Below are positions 1 to 8,238 of a stretch of 30,820 nucleotides of DNA, piece by piece. How positions within the stretch are numbered: position 1 is the first letter of the stretch; the number at the start of each line of letters is the position of its first letter. The stretch is from an uncultured Muribaculaceae bacterium (GTDB lineage Bacteria > Bacteroidota > Bacteroidia > Bacteroidales > Muribaculaceae), in NCBI GenBank assembly GCA_910589095.1, contig CAJUSN010000009.1:2376-33195 (forward strand). The letters run 5' to 3'. A program made the translations under genes and the position numbers. The notes under the pieces are model-generated. The model saw only the letters and a list, made by a program, of their open reading frames with translations, was not told the DNA's origin and ran no database searches.

Positions 1-180
1 AGTCTCGACACCCACAACCGCGAAGAACTCCATAGGCTTTTCTTCAATCTGCGCCGTGACATGGGCCAGACATTCCTTATAGTTACTCACGACGAGAGCC
101 TCGCAGAAATGGCCGATCGCACAATCACGATGCGTGACGGCACAATCACACACATACGCACACGTAAGGAAAAGCTATGA
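1..180 (+). CDS. lolD: LolD-type ABC transporter ATPase, C-terminal end (partial)
   Basis: The window opens inside this frame and only the last 59 residues are visible. They contain the start of the post-signature helix (SLDTHNREEL), an ABC switch with the H-loop histidine (FLIVTHDESLAE) and the usual closing strand ADRTITMRDGTI. The length of tail and these motifs fit LolD-type ATPases, which power the release of lipoproteins from the inner membrane to LolA. MacB-like or other short ABC ATPases remain possible because Walker A, signature and Walker B lie outside the window. The stop codon overlaps the start of the next gene as ATGA, so the two are probably co-translated. The downstream neighbours are lipoproteins, which suits a Lol role but does not prove it. 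Confidence 0.75.
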   Translation, partial: SLDTHNREELHRLFFNLRRDMGQTFLIVTHDESLAEMADRTITMRDGTITHIRTRKEKL

Positions 181-848
181 GAATCGCCCCATATTTCACA
201 TCAGTCATAATCATTGCTTCCACACTGGCTTCATGCTCCGATTCATCTGACGAGCCCGGAGTGAGCATGTTTCAAAACATAGTGACCTTTACAGGCAATG
301 GAGCAACCGCGGCCTATTTCGAGTATCAGGAATACGAAGACTCCCCTGCGGTCACCTTAGCAGTGCGTGGCTCTCTCAATGAAGAAAAGGTCGCCCTCGG
401 CACACGCCTGCTCATGACCTACTCACTCCCCGCCGACGTTAAATATGGCGAAGACTGCAGCGACGTCACTCTCCGCGGTCTGCAAACCATCTATACGGAC
501 ACCGCAACCACAGTCGATCACGCAACCGCATTGGCAGCCCAGGCGCCCATATATGTAACCACGCTTTACCGCTCCGGCCCTTACATCAACCTTTACTGCT
601 ACATGCCTTCACTTCCCTCAAGAAAATATTTCATAGTGGCCGATGAATCCAGCATAGGTGCCGATACAGTGAAAATGTACTTGTCAACACGTGTTCCTGA
701 AGAATCTCCTACCTACAACTCCACCCAAGTTGCTTCCATCCATCTCGGCGAACTTTGGACCAAATCTCCCACCGGACAGATATTCTCGCTGGAGGTGAAC
801 AACACAAATAATGTTTACCGCCGACGTTTCAACTTCACCAAACAGTGA
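177..848 (+). CDS. NigD-like lipoprotein, first of three tandem paralogs
   Basis: This 223-residue protein starts with a lipoprotein signal peptide whose lipobox is LASC near residue 20. The residues after the cysteine are SDSSDE, an acidic patch resembling the export signal that directs Bacteroidota lipoproteins to the cell surface. Landmarks shared with the next two genes are the strand ALGTRLLMTYSL, the motif GPYINLYCYM, and a C-terminal beta segment ending YRRRFNF. These fit the NigD-like fold of an N-terminal OB-like domain and a C-terminal beta sandwich. The family has no firm biochemical function. The ATGA overlap with the lolD-like gene fixes the start and implies co-expression. A gap of 104 bases separates it from the second paralog; I see no promoter box or terminator in that gap. 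Confidence 0.72.
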   Translation: MRIAPYFTSVIIIASTLASCSDSSDEPGVSMFQNIVTFTGNGATAAYFEYQEYEDSPAVTLAVRGSLNEEKVALGTRLLMTYSLPADVKYGEDCSDVTLRGLQTIYTDTATTVDHATALAAQAPIYVTTLYRSGPYINLYCYMPSLPSRKYFIVADESSIGADTVKMYLSTRVPEESPTYNSTQVASIHLGELWTKSPTGQIFSLEVNNTNNVYRRRFNFTKQ

Positions 849-952
849 AACCACGCCATCTCTCACAATATTTACAGTAAAAATCAGTTAATCCTATCAG
901 CTGACATCAAATTATCCGAAATTAAAAACCTGTACAAACCAAACACTGACAG

Positions 953-1699
953 ATGACACTCAAACTAAAATCCTTTATCATGGTAATCTCGGCTATGGCA
1001 GCCGTAGCCCTGTCGTCGTGTGTCAAAACCGATGACCCGAGCTATTTTTACGGCCCCATTTACGAATTCGCCGACGTCACATCGATCACCGACGATGCTG
1101 TGACCTACACCGTTCAGCAACGAAATTCATTGGCATACTCCATGGTCCGCTCTCTGGACCCATCGCTCGTAGATCCCGAAAAATACCCCGTTGGCTCAAG
1201 AGTCTTGATTGTTTATAACATCACCAGCGACATACCTACATCAACAACATCCGCCACAAACGTACAGCTCACTGACATTTTCAAAGCTCATACCCCTTCA
1301 ATCACAAAAGCACAGCTTGAAAACTGCAACGTGGGCAATGTAAAGCTCGCCTTGGCTGCCGACCCTTATCGCGCCGGCCGTTACCTGAATATTCGTGGCG
1401 TTACTGTACTGGGCAACTACACCTACTCTTGCACAGTTGATGAGAACAGTCTGGAGCAAGGCACTCCCCACATCTACGTGGCTGTAACTGACGAAACCAA
1501 GACAGAAACCACGCAGGAAGCAACATCCTCGTCACGTGCGGATGTGACGTACGTAGAGACACCAATTTCGGTCAACCTCAACCCAATTTGGGACAAATTG
1601 GTTGGCCACGGCGTGACTCTACACCTTAAATCCGGTGATGAAGGCAAAGAAGTAACATACACCCTCCCCACCATTTACGAAAAAAACAATAACGAATAA
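953..1699 (+). CDS. NigD-like lipoprotein, second paralog
   Basis: This 248-residue lipoprotein has a positively charged start (MTLKLK), a hydrophobic stretch and the lipobox LSSC. The mature end begins VKTDD, again acidic within five residues of the lipidated cysteine. It aligns with its neighbours at YPVGSRVLIVYNI, at GRYLNIRGVTV and at the closing VTLHLKSG...VTYTLPT strands. It is the longest of the three because of a threonine-, glutamate- and serine-rich loop (KTETTQEATSSSRAD) before the last strands. The chosen ATG gives a normal signal peptide; the later methionine at codon 10 would leave too short an n-region. The third paralog starts only five bases after its stop, so these two are almost certainly one transcript. 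Function unknown. Confidence 0.72.
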   Translation: MTLKLKSFIMVISAMAAVALSSCVKTDDPSYFYGPIYEFADVTSITDDAVTYTVQQRNSLAYSMVRSLDPSLVDPEKYPVGSRVLIVYNITSDIPTSTTSATNVQLTDIFKAHTPSITKAQLENCNVGNVKLALAADPYRAGRYLNIRGVTVLGNYTYSCTVDENSLEQGTPHIYVAVTDETKTETTQEATSSSRADVTYVETPISVNLNPIWDKLVGHGVTLHLKSGDEGKEVTYTLPTIYEKNNNE

Positions 1700-1704
1700 A
1701 AGCT

Positions 1705-2382
1705 ATGAAATTCTCAAAAATAGCAAGCATCCTCGCAGTGATTATAATGGCATTCGCCACTACATCGTGTGTTGACGACAACAATTCCACAGTAGGCACA
1801 GCCTCCGGCTCGGACATTGTTTCAGTCTATGAGTATTCCCCCACCACGGTTACCTTCTCCGTTGCCACCGTTGATGGAAACACCGTTTATCTCCAGGCTC
1901 CGCTCAATGCCATGTTCGACCCCGAAGAATACCCCCTCGGCTCGCGCATGTACATCACCTATAACATGATCCTCGGTCAGACAGGAAGCCCCATACTCAT
2001 TAATCTGACTTCGGCCCGTCCGGTCACCACTCTGTCAGTGGATGATGCTACAGCCGATCAGTGTAAGTTGGACTACCTCTCCTTTACTGTCAACACCGTC
2101 TATATGGCCGACAACTACATCAATCTTGTGGCTGCTATAGAGAAAGGAACCAACCGCACTTGGGAATGTCTACTCGACACTGACAACTCCAATGACCGCG
2201 TGGCTAACCTCTACCTCATCACCAAAGCGGACAAAACCGAATTTGTAGGCTCTGTGGAAGTGGTATCCATTCGAGTGGCGAACCTCATAGCCTCCGGCCA
2301 ATATGATGAAATACATCTGCACGTCAACAACCAGCAGAGCAACGACTTCACTTACAAATTCCCGGCTACCTCAGCCAACTAA
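1705..2382 (+). CDS. NigD-like lipoprotein, third paralog
   Basis: This 225-residue protein has a signal peptide ending in TTSC, a slightly weaker lipobox, followed by VDDNN, acidic as in the other two. Family landmarks are EEYPLGSRMYITYNM, DNYINLVAAI and the final strands HLHVNNQ...FTYKFPA. The phrase DPEEYPLGSR is closest to DPEKYPVGSR of the second paralog, which suggests that these two arose from the more recent duplication and the first gene is older or faster evolving. Only five bases separate it from the second gene, and 39 bases follow before the DUF3467 gene. Surface or outer-membrane location is inferred from the lipobox and acidic flank. No ligand or partner can be read from the sequence. 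Confidence 0.72.
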   Translation: MKFSKIASILAVIIMAFATTSCVDDNNSTVGTASGSDIVSVYEYSPTTVTFSVATVDGNTVYLQAPLNAMFDPEEYPLGSRMYITYNMILGQTGSPILINLTSARPVTTLSVDDATADQCKLDYLSFTVNTVYMADNYINLVAAIEKGTNRTWECLLDTDNSNDRVANLYLITKADKTEFVGSVEVVSIRVANLIASGQYDEIHLHVNNQQSNDFTYKFPATSAN

Positions 2383-2421
2383 TAATGACAACCAAACTCT
2401 AAACCCATAAAATAACTCATC

Positions 2422-2766
2422 ATGGAAAATAAGAACAAACCCAACGGAAACGAAATCAAAATCGAGCTCACACCTGAAGTTGCCAAAGGCTCCTACGCCA
2501 ATCTGGCCGTAATTACTCACGGACCCTCTGAATTCTTCATGGACTTCATCCAGCTCGCCCCCAATATGCCCCAGGCAAAGGTACAGTCACGCGTGATCAT
2601 GACTCCCGAGAACGCCAAGAATCTCCTTTTCGCGCTCTCTGAAAACGTGAAAAAGTACGAAGCTACATTCGGCGAAATCAAACCTCGCATGCCCAAAAAC
2701 AACCCCAATCAGGGTAACAACCCAGGCGAGCTCCCTAATCCATTCATCATGGGTGGCAACGCCTGA
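2422..2766 (+). CDS. DUF3467 family protein
   Basis: A 114-residue protein without signal peptide or membrane segment, hence cytoplasmic. The core (IKIELTPEVAKGSYANLAVITHGPSEFFMDF, split here as the lead strand, the Y-x-N-L segment and the S-E-F-F-x-D-F motif) followed by the R-V-I-M-T-P-x-x-A-K-x-L-L segment is the pattern of DUF3467, a short widespread Bacteroidota family of unknown function. The tail is rich in Pro, Asn and Gly (about residues 90-114) and probably disordered. It is the last gene before a strong hairpin at 2791-2830, so it may be the end of the lipoprotein transcript. A link to the lipoproteins is positional only. Confidence 0.8.
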   Translation: MENKNKPNGNEIKIELTPEVAKGSYANLAVITHGPSEFFMDFIQLAPNMPQAKVQSRVIMTPENAKNLLFALSENVKKYEATFGEIKPRMPKNNPNQGNNPGELPNPFIMGGNA

Positions 2767-2790
2767 TCTAAGTAAACATTACTGTAAAAA

Positions 2791-2830
2791 GATATCCGTG
2801 TGGCGGGACATTTCCTGCCACACGGAAATC
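2791..2830 (+). terminator. Strong hairpin after the DUF3467 gene, terminator candidate
   Basis: Bases 2796-2808 pair with 2813-2825 (13 pairs, one G-T) around the loop CATT. Bases 2791-2795 and 2826-2830 extend the stem with a single A-A mismatch. On the + strand there is no T run after the stem. On the - strand the stem is followed by TTTTT (the AAAAA at 2786-2790). It lies 25 bases after the DUF3467 stop and 49 bases before cysS. It probably ends or processes the upstream transcript, but it is not a textbook intrinsic terminator in the + direction. Confidence 0.55.
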
Positions 2831-2878
2831 TATGTTAAATAAACTCTCAAAACTCTCTCGCCCTCTCACACTTCAAAG

Positions 2879-4372
2879 ATGAAACCTAACAACTTGACCA
2901 TCTACAATTCTCTTTCGCGCCAGAAGGAAACATTTCGTCCTGTCCACGAAGGTCGCGTAGGGATGTATGTCTGCGGCCCCACGGTCTACGGCGACGGACA
3001 TCTCGGACATGCCCGCCCGGCTATCACATTCGACGTGGTGTTCCGTTATCTCAACCACCTTGGCTACAAAGTGCGCTATGTGCGAAACATAACCGATGTG
3101 GGCCATCTTGAACATGACGCTGACGAAGGCGAGGACAAGATAGCCAAGAAAGCCCGTCTGGAAAGCCTTGAACCCATGGAAGTGGTACAATACTACCTCA
3201 ATCGCTACCATCACGCCATGGACCGCCTGAATGTGCTCCCGCCATCAATCGAGCCTCATGCATCAGGCCATATCATCGAGCAAATAGAATATATTAAGGC
3301 AATACTCGACGCAGGATTTGCCTACGAGAGCAATGGTTCGGTTTATTTTGACGTGCCCAAATACAACGCAGCCCACCACTACGGGAAGCTCTCCGGACGC
3401 AACATTGAAGAGCTTCTGTCGGCCACGCGAACTCTGGACGGACAGCAGGAAAAGCGAAATCCTGCCGACTTCGCACTATGGAAAAAAGCAGCCCCCGAAC
3501 ACATCATGCGCTGGCCATCGCCCTGGAGCGACGGCTTCCCCGGATGGCACCTCGAATGTTCGACAATGGGCGAGAAATATCTCGGCACACCCTTCGATAT
3601 CCACGGCGGTGGCATGGACCTCAAGTTCCCGCATCATGAGTGTGAAATAGCCCAATCCGTGGCCCATAACGGTCATGACAGCGTCAATTACTGGATGCAC
3701 AACAACATGATCACCATCAACGGCCAGAAAATGGGTAAATCTCTCGGCAACTTCATCACACTCGATGAATTCTTCACGGGCAGTCACCCGTTACTTGAGC
3801 AGGCCTATTCACCTATGACCATCCGCTTCTTCATCCTGCAGGCCCATTACCGCGGCACAGTGGATTTCAGCAATGAAGCCCTGCAGGGCGCAGAAAAAGC
3901 TCTCCAACGAATGCTTGACGGCTACCGTCGTCTCTATTCACTGAAATCGACAAACGAGACTGACGCAATTGATACCGAAAGCCTCGCTGCCAAATGCTAT
4001 GAGGCGCTTGACGATGACTTCAACACCCCCATCCTACTCTCTCATTTATTTGAAGCTTGCTCCACGGTCAACAAAATCAATGACGGCTCAATAAAAGCTT
4101 CCGAGCACGACATTGAAGCACTCAAAGAGATTTTCAACACATTCCTGATCGAAATCCTGGGAATAAAGCCCGATGTTACCGCCTCAGACACGGCTGAAGG
4201 GGAGAGCGCCATGAAACCGTTCGAGGACGCTGTTGACCTGCTCATGCAGATACGCGCCGAGGCCAAATCCAAGAAGGACTGGGCCACAAGCGATTTGATA
4301 CGTGACCGTCTGTCGGCCATAGGATTCGACGTAAAAGACACAAAGAACGGATTTGAATGGTCGCTTAAGTAA
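2879..4372 (+). CDS. cysS: Cysteinyl-tRNA synthetase
   Basis: This 497-residue class I enzyme charges tRNA-Cys with cysteine in the cytoplasm. The HIGH-type motif is HLGH at residues 41-44, directly after the zinc-ligand cysteine in YVCGPTVYGD (Cys32). Further zinc-site landmarks are GWHLECSTMG and FPHHECEIAQS. The KMSKS-type loop is KMGKSLGNF at about residue 284. The C-terminal helical part includes the usual DDDFNTP and a closing RDRLSAIGFDVKDTKNG. The length matches the bacterial family, so the gene looks intact. It follows a hairpin at 2791-2830; I found no clear TAnnTTTG box in the 48 bases between. The next gene starts two bases after its stop. Confidence 0.98.
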   Translation: MKPNNLTIYNSLSRQKETFRPVHEGRVGMYVCGPTVYGDGHLGHARPAITFDVVFRYLNHLGYKVRYVRNITDVGHLEHDADEGEDKIAKKARLESLEPMEVVQYYLNRYHHAMDRLNVLPPSIEPHASGHIIEQIEYIKAILDAGFAYESNGSVYFDVPKYNAAHHYGKLSGRNIEELLSATRTLDGQQEKRNPADFALWKKAAPEHIMRWPSPWSDGFPGWHLECSTMGEKYLGTPFDIHGGGMDLKFPHHECEIAQSVAHNGHDSVNYWMHNNMITINGQKMGKSLGNFITLDEFFTGSHPLLEQAYSPMTIRFFILQAHYRGTVDFSNEALQGAEKALQRMLDGYRRLYSLKSTNETDAIDTESLAAKCYEALDDDFNTPILLSHLFEACSTVNKINDGSIKASEHDIEALKEIFNTFLIEILGIKPDVTASDTAEGESAMKPFEDAVDLLMQIRAEAKSKKDWATSDLIRDRLSAIGFDVKDTKNGFEWSLK

Positions 4373-4373
4373 T

Positions 4374-5342
4374 ATGGAACAGAATTACGCGACACCGTCA
4401 CCTGACACCGCGCATCGTTCCCACAAAGCATCTTCGAAGCAGGGCCATCTGGCTCTGCTTCTTGCCAATGTGGCGTGGGGCATGATGTCGCCGGTATCTA
4501 AACACATACTTCTTCAGGGCCAACTCTCGCCACTCGCGCTCTCTGCCGTACGCATTGGAGGCGCAACACTCCTGTTTCTGCTACTCAGCTTCATTCTGCC
4601 GGCGACAATCGCCCCGCGTGAAAAGATACTCCGCTCCGACTATTTGAAGCTTCTGACAGCCTCTATTTTAATGATCAGCGCAAATCAGGGGCTATTCATA
4701 CTCGGAATTGGCTTCACCAATCCCATAGACTCAGCCGTAATGAGCTCCACAACACCAATGCTGACCATGGTTCTTGCAGCCATTGCACTCGGATTTCCGA
4801 TAACACGGCTCAAATGCGTAGGGGTACTGACAGGTATGGCGGGCGTAATATTGCTCGTTGCCGGAAACAGAGCCGGCGCAGCTGCCAGCAATCCAATCCT
4901 GGGCGACGCACTCTGCTTCGGCGCACAGATGTGTGCAGCGGTGTACTACGTTTATCTATTAGGGTTAACAAAACGATACGCGCCCTTCACGCTGATGAAA
5001 TGGATGTTTCTATTGTCAGCTGTTACCTACGTGCCTTGCTGTGCGCCGGCGCTCGCCGATGTTCCATGGGCATCACTCCCCTCTTCCACCTGGCTCTCCC
5101 TCGCATTTATCATCATATTCGCAACATGCCTGAGTTATCTGGCCATACCTTTCGCGCAACGATTGTTAAAACCAACAGTGGTGAGCGTTTACAACTACCT
5201 CCAGCCTGTAACCGCAGCCATTCTCGCCGTATGGCTTGGCGTAGGCACATTCGGTCCACTCAAACTAATAGCCACAATCCTCATCTTGCTCGGCGTTATC
5301 CTCGTGAACCGAGGCTCCGAGCCTAAAAAGATCAGGAAATAG
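4374..5342 (+). CDS. EamA/DMT-family membrane transporter
   Basis: This 322-residue protein has about ten hydrophobic helices in two repeats, each resembling an EamA domain. Recognisable features are NVAWGMMSPVSKHILL in the first helix, IGFTNPIDSAVMSSTTPMLT at the end of repeat one, and VYNYLQPVTAAILAVWLG near the end of repeat two. These fit the drug/metabolite transporter superfamily; the substrate cannot be told. I prefer the ATG at 4374, two bases after the cysS stop. An in-frame ATG at 4353 would overlap cysS by 20 bases and add only seven residues. The gene ends ten bases from the convergent tonB-like gene, with no room for a normal terminator. Confidence 0.88.
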   Translation: MEQNYATPSPDTAHRSHKASSKQGHLALLLANVAWGMMSPVSKHILLQGQLSPLALSAVRIGGATLLFLLLSFILPATIAPREKILRSDYLKLLTASILMISANQGLFILGIGFTNPIDSAVMSSTTPMLTMVLAAIALGFPITRLKCVGVLTGMAGVILLVAGNRAGAAASNPILGDALCFGAQMCAAVYYVYLLGLTKRYAPFTLMKWMFLLSAVTYVPCCAPALADVPWASLPSSTWLSLAFIIIFATCLSYLAIPFAQRLLKPTVVSVYNYLQPVTAAILAVWLGVGTFGPLKLIATILILLGVILVNRGSEPKKIRK

Positions 5343-5352
5343 ACTATAAGAG

Positions 5353-6189
5353 TTATTTGGTGGTGAATTTGTAGGTGAGAGTGCCCGATTGGCGGGCAGG
5401 AGCGTCAAGCTTGACTGAGAACTGACACTTGCGAGCGGCCGCTATGCAGGCCGATCGGACAGCTTCCGAGGCAGCCGCACCGCTTGAGCTCTTCACGGTA
5501 GCCTCGATAACCTTTCCTTGCTGATTGACCACGACACGAAGCGACACAGTGCCGTTAGGAGCGGTTTTAGCCGGGAGCTCCCAATGAGCGAGCGTGCGGC
5601 CTTCAAGACTGTAACCGGGGGCTCCGGAAACTTTTCCTGCAGTGGAGTTTCCGTCCGGCGAACCTGTTTTACCCGTACCTGAACCAGATGAGCTGTTGGA
5701 GCCGAATTTCATCTGTCCAGCAATTTTTTGCTGTGTCTCCTGCTGAGCCTTCTCCTTTGCTCGTTGAGCCTCAAGCTCGGCTTTAGACGGGCCGGTTTTC
5801 TCTTCGGGCTTGGCAGGAGCTACTTTCATGGGCGAAGTACGCTCGGAAGATACCGGAGGGGTAGGAGCCGGCTGCGGTTCACCCTGTGACGTGAGATCCA
5901 ACCCATCGGACTGCGGCTCTTCAACTGCCGCCTCTTGCGCCGGCTCGGAAGCTTCGGCTTCCGGTTCCAACACATCGCCGGCCATAACGTATTCACCATC
6001 GAAAAGAATTTCAGATGAATCTACCGGAGGCCAGGTCTGAACGGAGGACGACGGGATGTAAGTGAGTCGCATATATGCCACTGTCAGCACCACAAGAGCG
6101 GCGATGACAAGGGTGATCAGGGCGGCAATCAATTGAGTGCGACGCTGACTATCCACCTGCGCATTATGTGAAGCTGATGTTGTTGTCAT
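5353..6189 (-). CDS. tonB: TonB-like energy transducer
   Basis: A 278-residue protein with a short cytoplasmic start, one membrane helix at about residues 18-41, a long periplasmic linker rich in Pro, Glu, Ala, Ser and Gly (about 70-195) and a C-terminal TonB-type domain. That domain has TVSLRVVVNQQGKV and the helix SEAVRSACIAAARKCQFS, as in many Bacteroidota TonB homologs. It would pass proton-motive energy from ExbB/ExbD to outer-membrane SusC-like and TonB-dependent receptors. The start overlaps the exbD stop by four bases (TCAT on the + strand), so translation is probably coupled. The partner receptors are not in the window. The linker contains an Ala/Lys/Glu/Gln segment (about 130-158), likely helical. 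Confidence 0.88.
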   Translation of the reverse strand: MTTTSASHNAQVDSQRRTQLIAALITLVIAALVVLTVAYMRLTYIPSSSVQTWPPVDSSEILFDGEYVMAGDVLEPEAEASEPAQEAAVEEPQSDGLDLTSQGEPQPAPTPPVSSERTSPMKVAPAKPEEKTGPSKAELEAQRAKEKAQQETQQKIAGQMKFGSNSSSGSGTGKTGSPDGNSTAGKVSGAPGYSLEGRTLAHWELPAKTAPNGTVSLRVVVNQQGKVIEATVKSSSGAAASEAVRSACIAAARKCQFSVKLDAPARQSGTLTYKFTTK

Positions 6190-6623
6190 TGCGGAGTGGC
6201 TGTAGAGGGCGCAGGTTTGGTGGCAAGAACCATTTTGAGCCCGTAACGGGCACCGATATCAAGGATTTCCACAAGCGTACCATAAGGTACCTCCTCGTCT
6301 GCATAGATCGCTATGAAATCCTCACCATTGTTTTGCGAACGCATCACCTGAACAAAGCTCACAAGCTGTTCCATGGTCATGGGCTGAGGCTCGGATTTAT
6401 CTTCGGCAAATGAAGCGTATATAACCTTGTTCTTGTCTACGTAAACGCGAGTGGAAGGCTTTATAGCCGTCTGCTCGGAACTTTGGGGCAAATTCACCTC
6501 AAGAGCAGTGGGGAACACAAATGTACTGGTAACCATAAAGAAGATGAGCAGAAGGAAAATCACATCCGTCATCGACGCCATGGAAAACAGCGAAGTCATA
6601 TCATATTGACGTTTCAGTGCCAT
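6186..6623 (-). CDS. exbD: ExbD/TolR-family biopolymer transporter
   Basis: A 145-residue protein with one membrane helix near the N terminus containing the essential proton-path aspartate (MTDVIFLLLIFFMVTSTF, Asp20). A periplasmic domain follows, with the typical D-x-N-K-V-I-Y strand and a closing KMVLATKP segment. It pairs with the ExbB gene 13 bases upstream and overlaps the TonB-like gene by four bases. The position immediately before tonB and the pdxJ neighbourhood favour ExbD over TolR. Many Bacteroidota loci carry two exbD genes here; only one is present. Confidence 0.93.
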   Translation of the reverse strand: MALKRQYDMTSLFSMASMTDVIFLLLIFFMVTSTFVFPTALEVNLPQSSEQTAIKPSTRVYVDKNKVIYASFAEDKSEPQPMTMEQLVSFVQVMRSQNNGEDFIAIYADEEVPYGTLVEILDIGARYGLKMVLATKPAPSTATPQ

Positions 6624-6636
6624 AGCTGCAACCTTT

Positions 6637-7386
6637 TCAAGCGGGTTCGTTAAGAAGGTCCATGAATTCCATGGTCTTTTGCTCCATAGAGTTCATCACA
6701 CCATTGATACGGGCCACAAGATAATTGTAGGCAAACAATGCCACGATACCCACTATAAGGCCGGCCACGGTGGTGACAAGAGCCGTGTAGATACCTCCGG
6801 CAAGCACATCAATATTGGCGCTGGAACCGGCCTTGGCGAGATTATAGAAAGCCTGCACCATACCCCACACAGTGCCAAGGAAGCCGAGCATAGGAGCTCC
6901 GGCTGCAGTAGTGGCCAACCAAGGGAGACGCTTGCCAAGACGCGCAACCTCGATGTTGCCGGTATTTTCAATCGTGACGAGCACATCGTTCATCGGGCGT
7001 CCCAGTCGAGAGATACCCTTGGAGATAAGGCGTGCATAGGGAGCGTCAGTACGGTTGCAGAGCGTCTGGGCGCTCTCAGGATCGCCATCGAGAATATAAT
7101 CTTTTATGCGCTTCATGAACGTTTCATCATCCTTTGCGGCGTGGCGCAAAACAAGGCAGCGCTCAACAAACACATAGATCGATACCAGCAGAAGCAATGC
7201 AATGGGAATCATGATGAAACCACCCTTGAGGCAAAGTTCCCAAAACGAAAGGGTCTCGGCAACGGGAGCGGGGGCAGCGGGGAGGGGAGCGGCGGCAACG
7301 TCGGCAACAGTTTCAACTATAGTGGCAGCCGTGTCGGCGGTGACATCCACCGTTTGAGTCTGCAATGAAGCGAAGAGTGTAAGCAT
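6637..7386 (-). CDS. exbB: ExbB/MotA/TolQ-family proton channel subunit
   Basis: A 249-residue inner-membrane protein with three membrane helices, at about residues 55-75, 155-180 and 200-225. The family core is seen in GAPMLGFLGTVWGMVQAF and in the A-G-G-I-Y-T-A-L-V-T-T-V-A-G-L-I-V-G stretch of the channel-lining helices. The N terminus (about residues 15-45) is an unusual Ala/Pro/Val-rich lead before the first helix. With ExbD it forms the proton-driven motor that energizes TonB. It lies 45 bases downstream of pdxJ on the same strand and 13 bases before exbD, so the four genes are probably one transcript. Confidence 0.94.
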   Translation of the reverse strand: MLTLFASLQTQTVDVTADTAATIVETVADVAAAPLPAAPAPVAETLSFWELCLKGGFIMIPIALLLLVSIYVFVERCLVLRHAAKDDETFMKRIKDYILDGDPESAQTLCNRTDAPYARLISKGISRLGRPMNDVLVTIENTGNIEVARLGKRLPWLATTAAGAPMLGFLGTVWGMVQAFYNLAKAGSSANIDVLAGGIYTALVTTVAGLIVGIVALFAYNYLVARINGVMNSMEQKTMEFMDLLNEPA

Positions 7387-7431
7387 GGTGTGTGAAATCT
7401 GTGAGGAGAAAAAAGAAAATTAGTTAACGAA

Positions 7432-8145
7432 TCATTTCAAACATTCCTTGTAGCGGCGGATGGTTTCGGCAAGGCCGAGATAAAGCGCGTCGGAAATAAG
7501 GGAGTGGCCAATGGACACTTCATTGAGATAAGGGAGCCGCTGGTAGAAGAATGCCAGATTTTCAAGGCTCAGATCATGGCCGGCATTGACACCCAATCCG
7601 GCACTATGGGCAGCCCTACTGGCTTCAACGTACGGAGCCACTGCAGCTTCAGGATCCGCGGGATACTCATCGGCATAAGGTTTCGTGTAAAGTTCCACAC
7701 GGTCAGTGCCGGTCGAGGCAGCCGCTTTGATATTGGCCGTGTCCGTGCCAACAAATATCGAGGTGCGTATGCCTGCTTCGCGCAAGCGGTCTATAATCCC
7801 GGTAAGGAACTCTTTGTTTGGTTCCACTTCCCATCCTTCGTGGCTGGTGAGGTCGCCCGGGGCATCCGGAACGAGCGTAACCTGCTCGGGCTTGATTTTC
7901 AGCACCAGGTCCATGAACTCGGGCGATGGGTAACCTTCGATGTTAAACTCGGTTTTTACCAGCGGACGAAGCAGGAACACGTCATCATGGCGGATGTGAC
8001 GCTCATCGGGGCGGGGATGAACCGTGATTCCGTTGGCGCCCAGCAATTCACATTCGGTGGCGAAACGCTGCACATCAGGCATATTCTCGCCGCGGGCGTT
8101 GCGGAGCGTGGCAACTTTGTTGATATTAACACTTAGTTGAGTCAT
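7432..8145 (-). CDS. pdxJ: Pyridoxine 5'-phosphate synthase
   Basis: This 237-residue TIM-barrel enzyme condenses 1-deoxy-xylulose 5-phosphate with 3-amino-2-oxopropyl phosphate to make pyridoxine 5'-phosphate in vitamin B6 synthesis. Landmarks are the start LSVNINKVATLRNARG, GITVHPRPDERHI, VTLVPDAPGDLTSHEGW, VELYTKPYA, GVNAGHDLSLENL and EVSIGHSLISDALYLG. Length and all motifs fit an intact enzyme. It heads the exbB-exbD-tonB run on the - strand and is divergent from the gene before nadK, an order I recall as common in Bacteroidales. I could not find an exact TAnnTTTG box on the - strand in the 150-base divergent gap. Confidence 0.97.
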   Translation of the reverse strand: MTQLSVNINKVATLRNARGENMPDVQRFATECELLGANGITVHPRPDERHIRHDDVFLLRPLVKTEFNIEGYPSPEFMDLVLKIKPEQVTLVPDAPGDLTSHEGWEVEPNKEFLTGIIDRLREAGIRTSIFVGTDTANIKAAASTGTDRVELYTKPYADEYPADPEAAVAPYVEASRAAHSAGLGVNAGHDLSLENLAFFYQRLPYLNEVSIGHSLISDALYLGLAETIRRYKECLK

Positions 8146-8209
8146 TGCGCTGCTTTTATTCTTCGTTAAATAAACTTGTTGGCGAAGCGACGCGTTGCTT
8201 TAATATAGC

Positions 8210-8238
8210 AGCAATTAGAAATAAAATTGCTAAATTTG
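8210..8238 (+). promoter_or_regulatory. Promoter with -7 box TAAATTTG and an adjoining inverted repeat
   Basis: TAAATTTG at 8231-8238 matches the Bacteroidales -7 consensus TAnnTTTG exactly and would place the transcript start near 8245, about 50 bases before the TTG start at 8297. Just upstream, AGCAATT (8210-8216) and AATTGCT (8225-8231) form a 7-bp inverted repeat that touches the -7 box and could be an operator. No good -33 TTTG is visible. The rest of the 150-base pdxJ gap shows nothing else I can name. Confidence 0.5.

Noticed and set aside
4353..4373. Earlier ATG for the EamA-type transporter
   Set aside because: It overlaps cysS by 20 bases and adds only seven residues without a membrane or sorting meaning; the ATG at 4374 is right behind the cysS stop.
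6679..7368. Long + strand open frame opposite exbB, 229 codons
   Set aside because: It has no recognisable motif and lies wholly opposite an intact ExbB with complete family motifs; GC-rich antisense frames of this length are common here.
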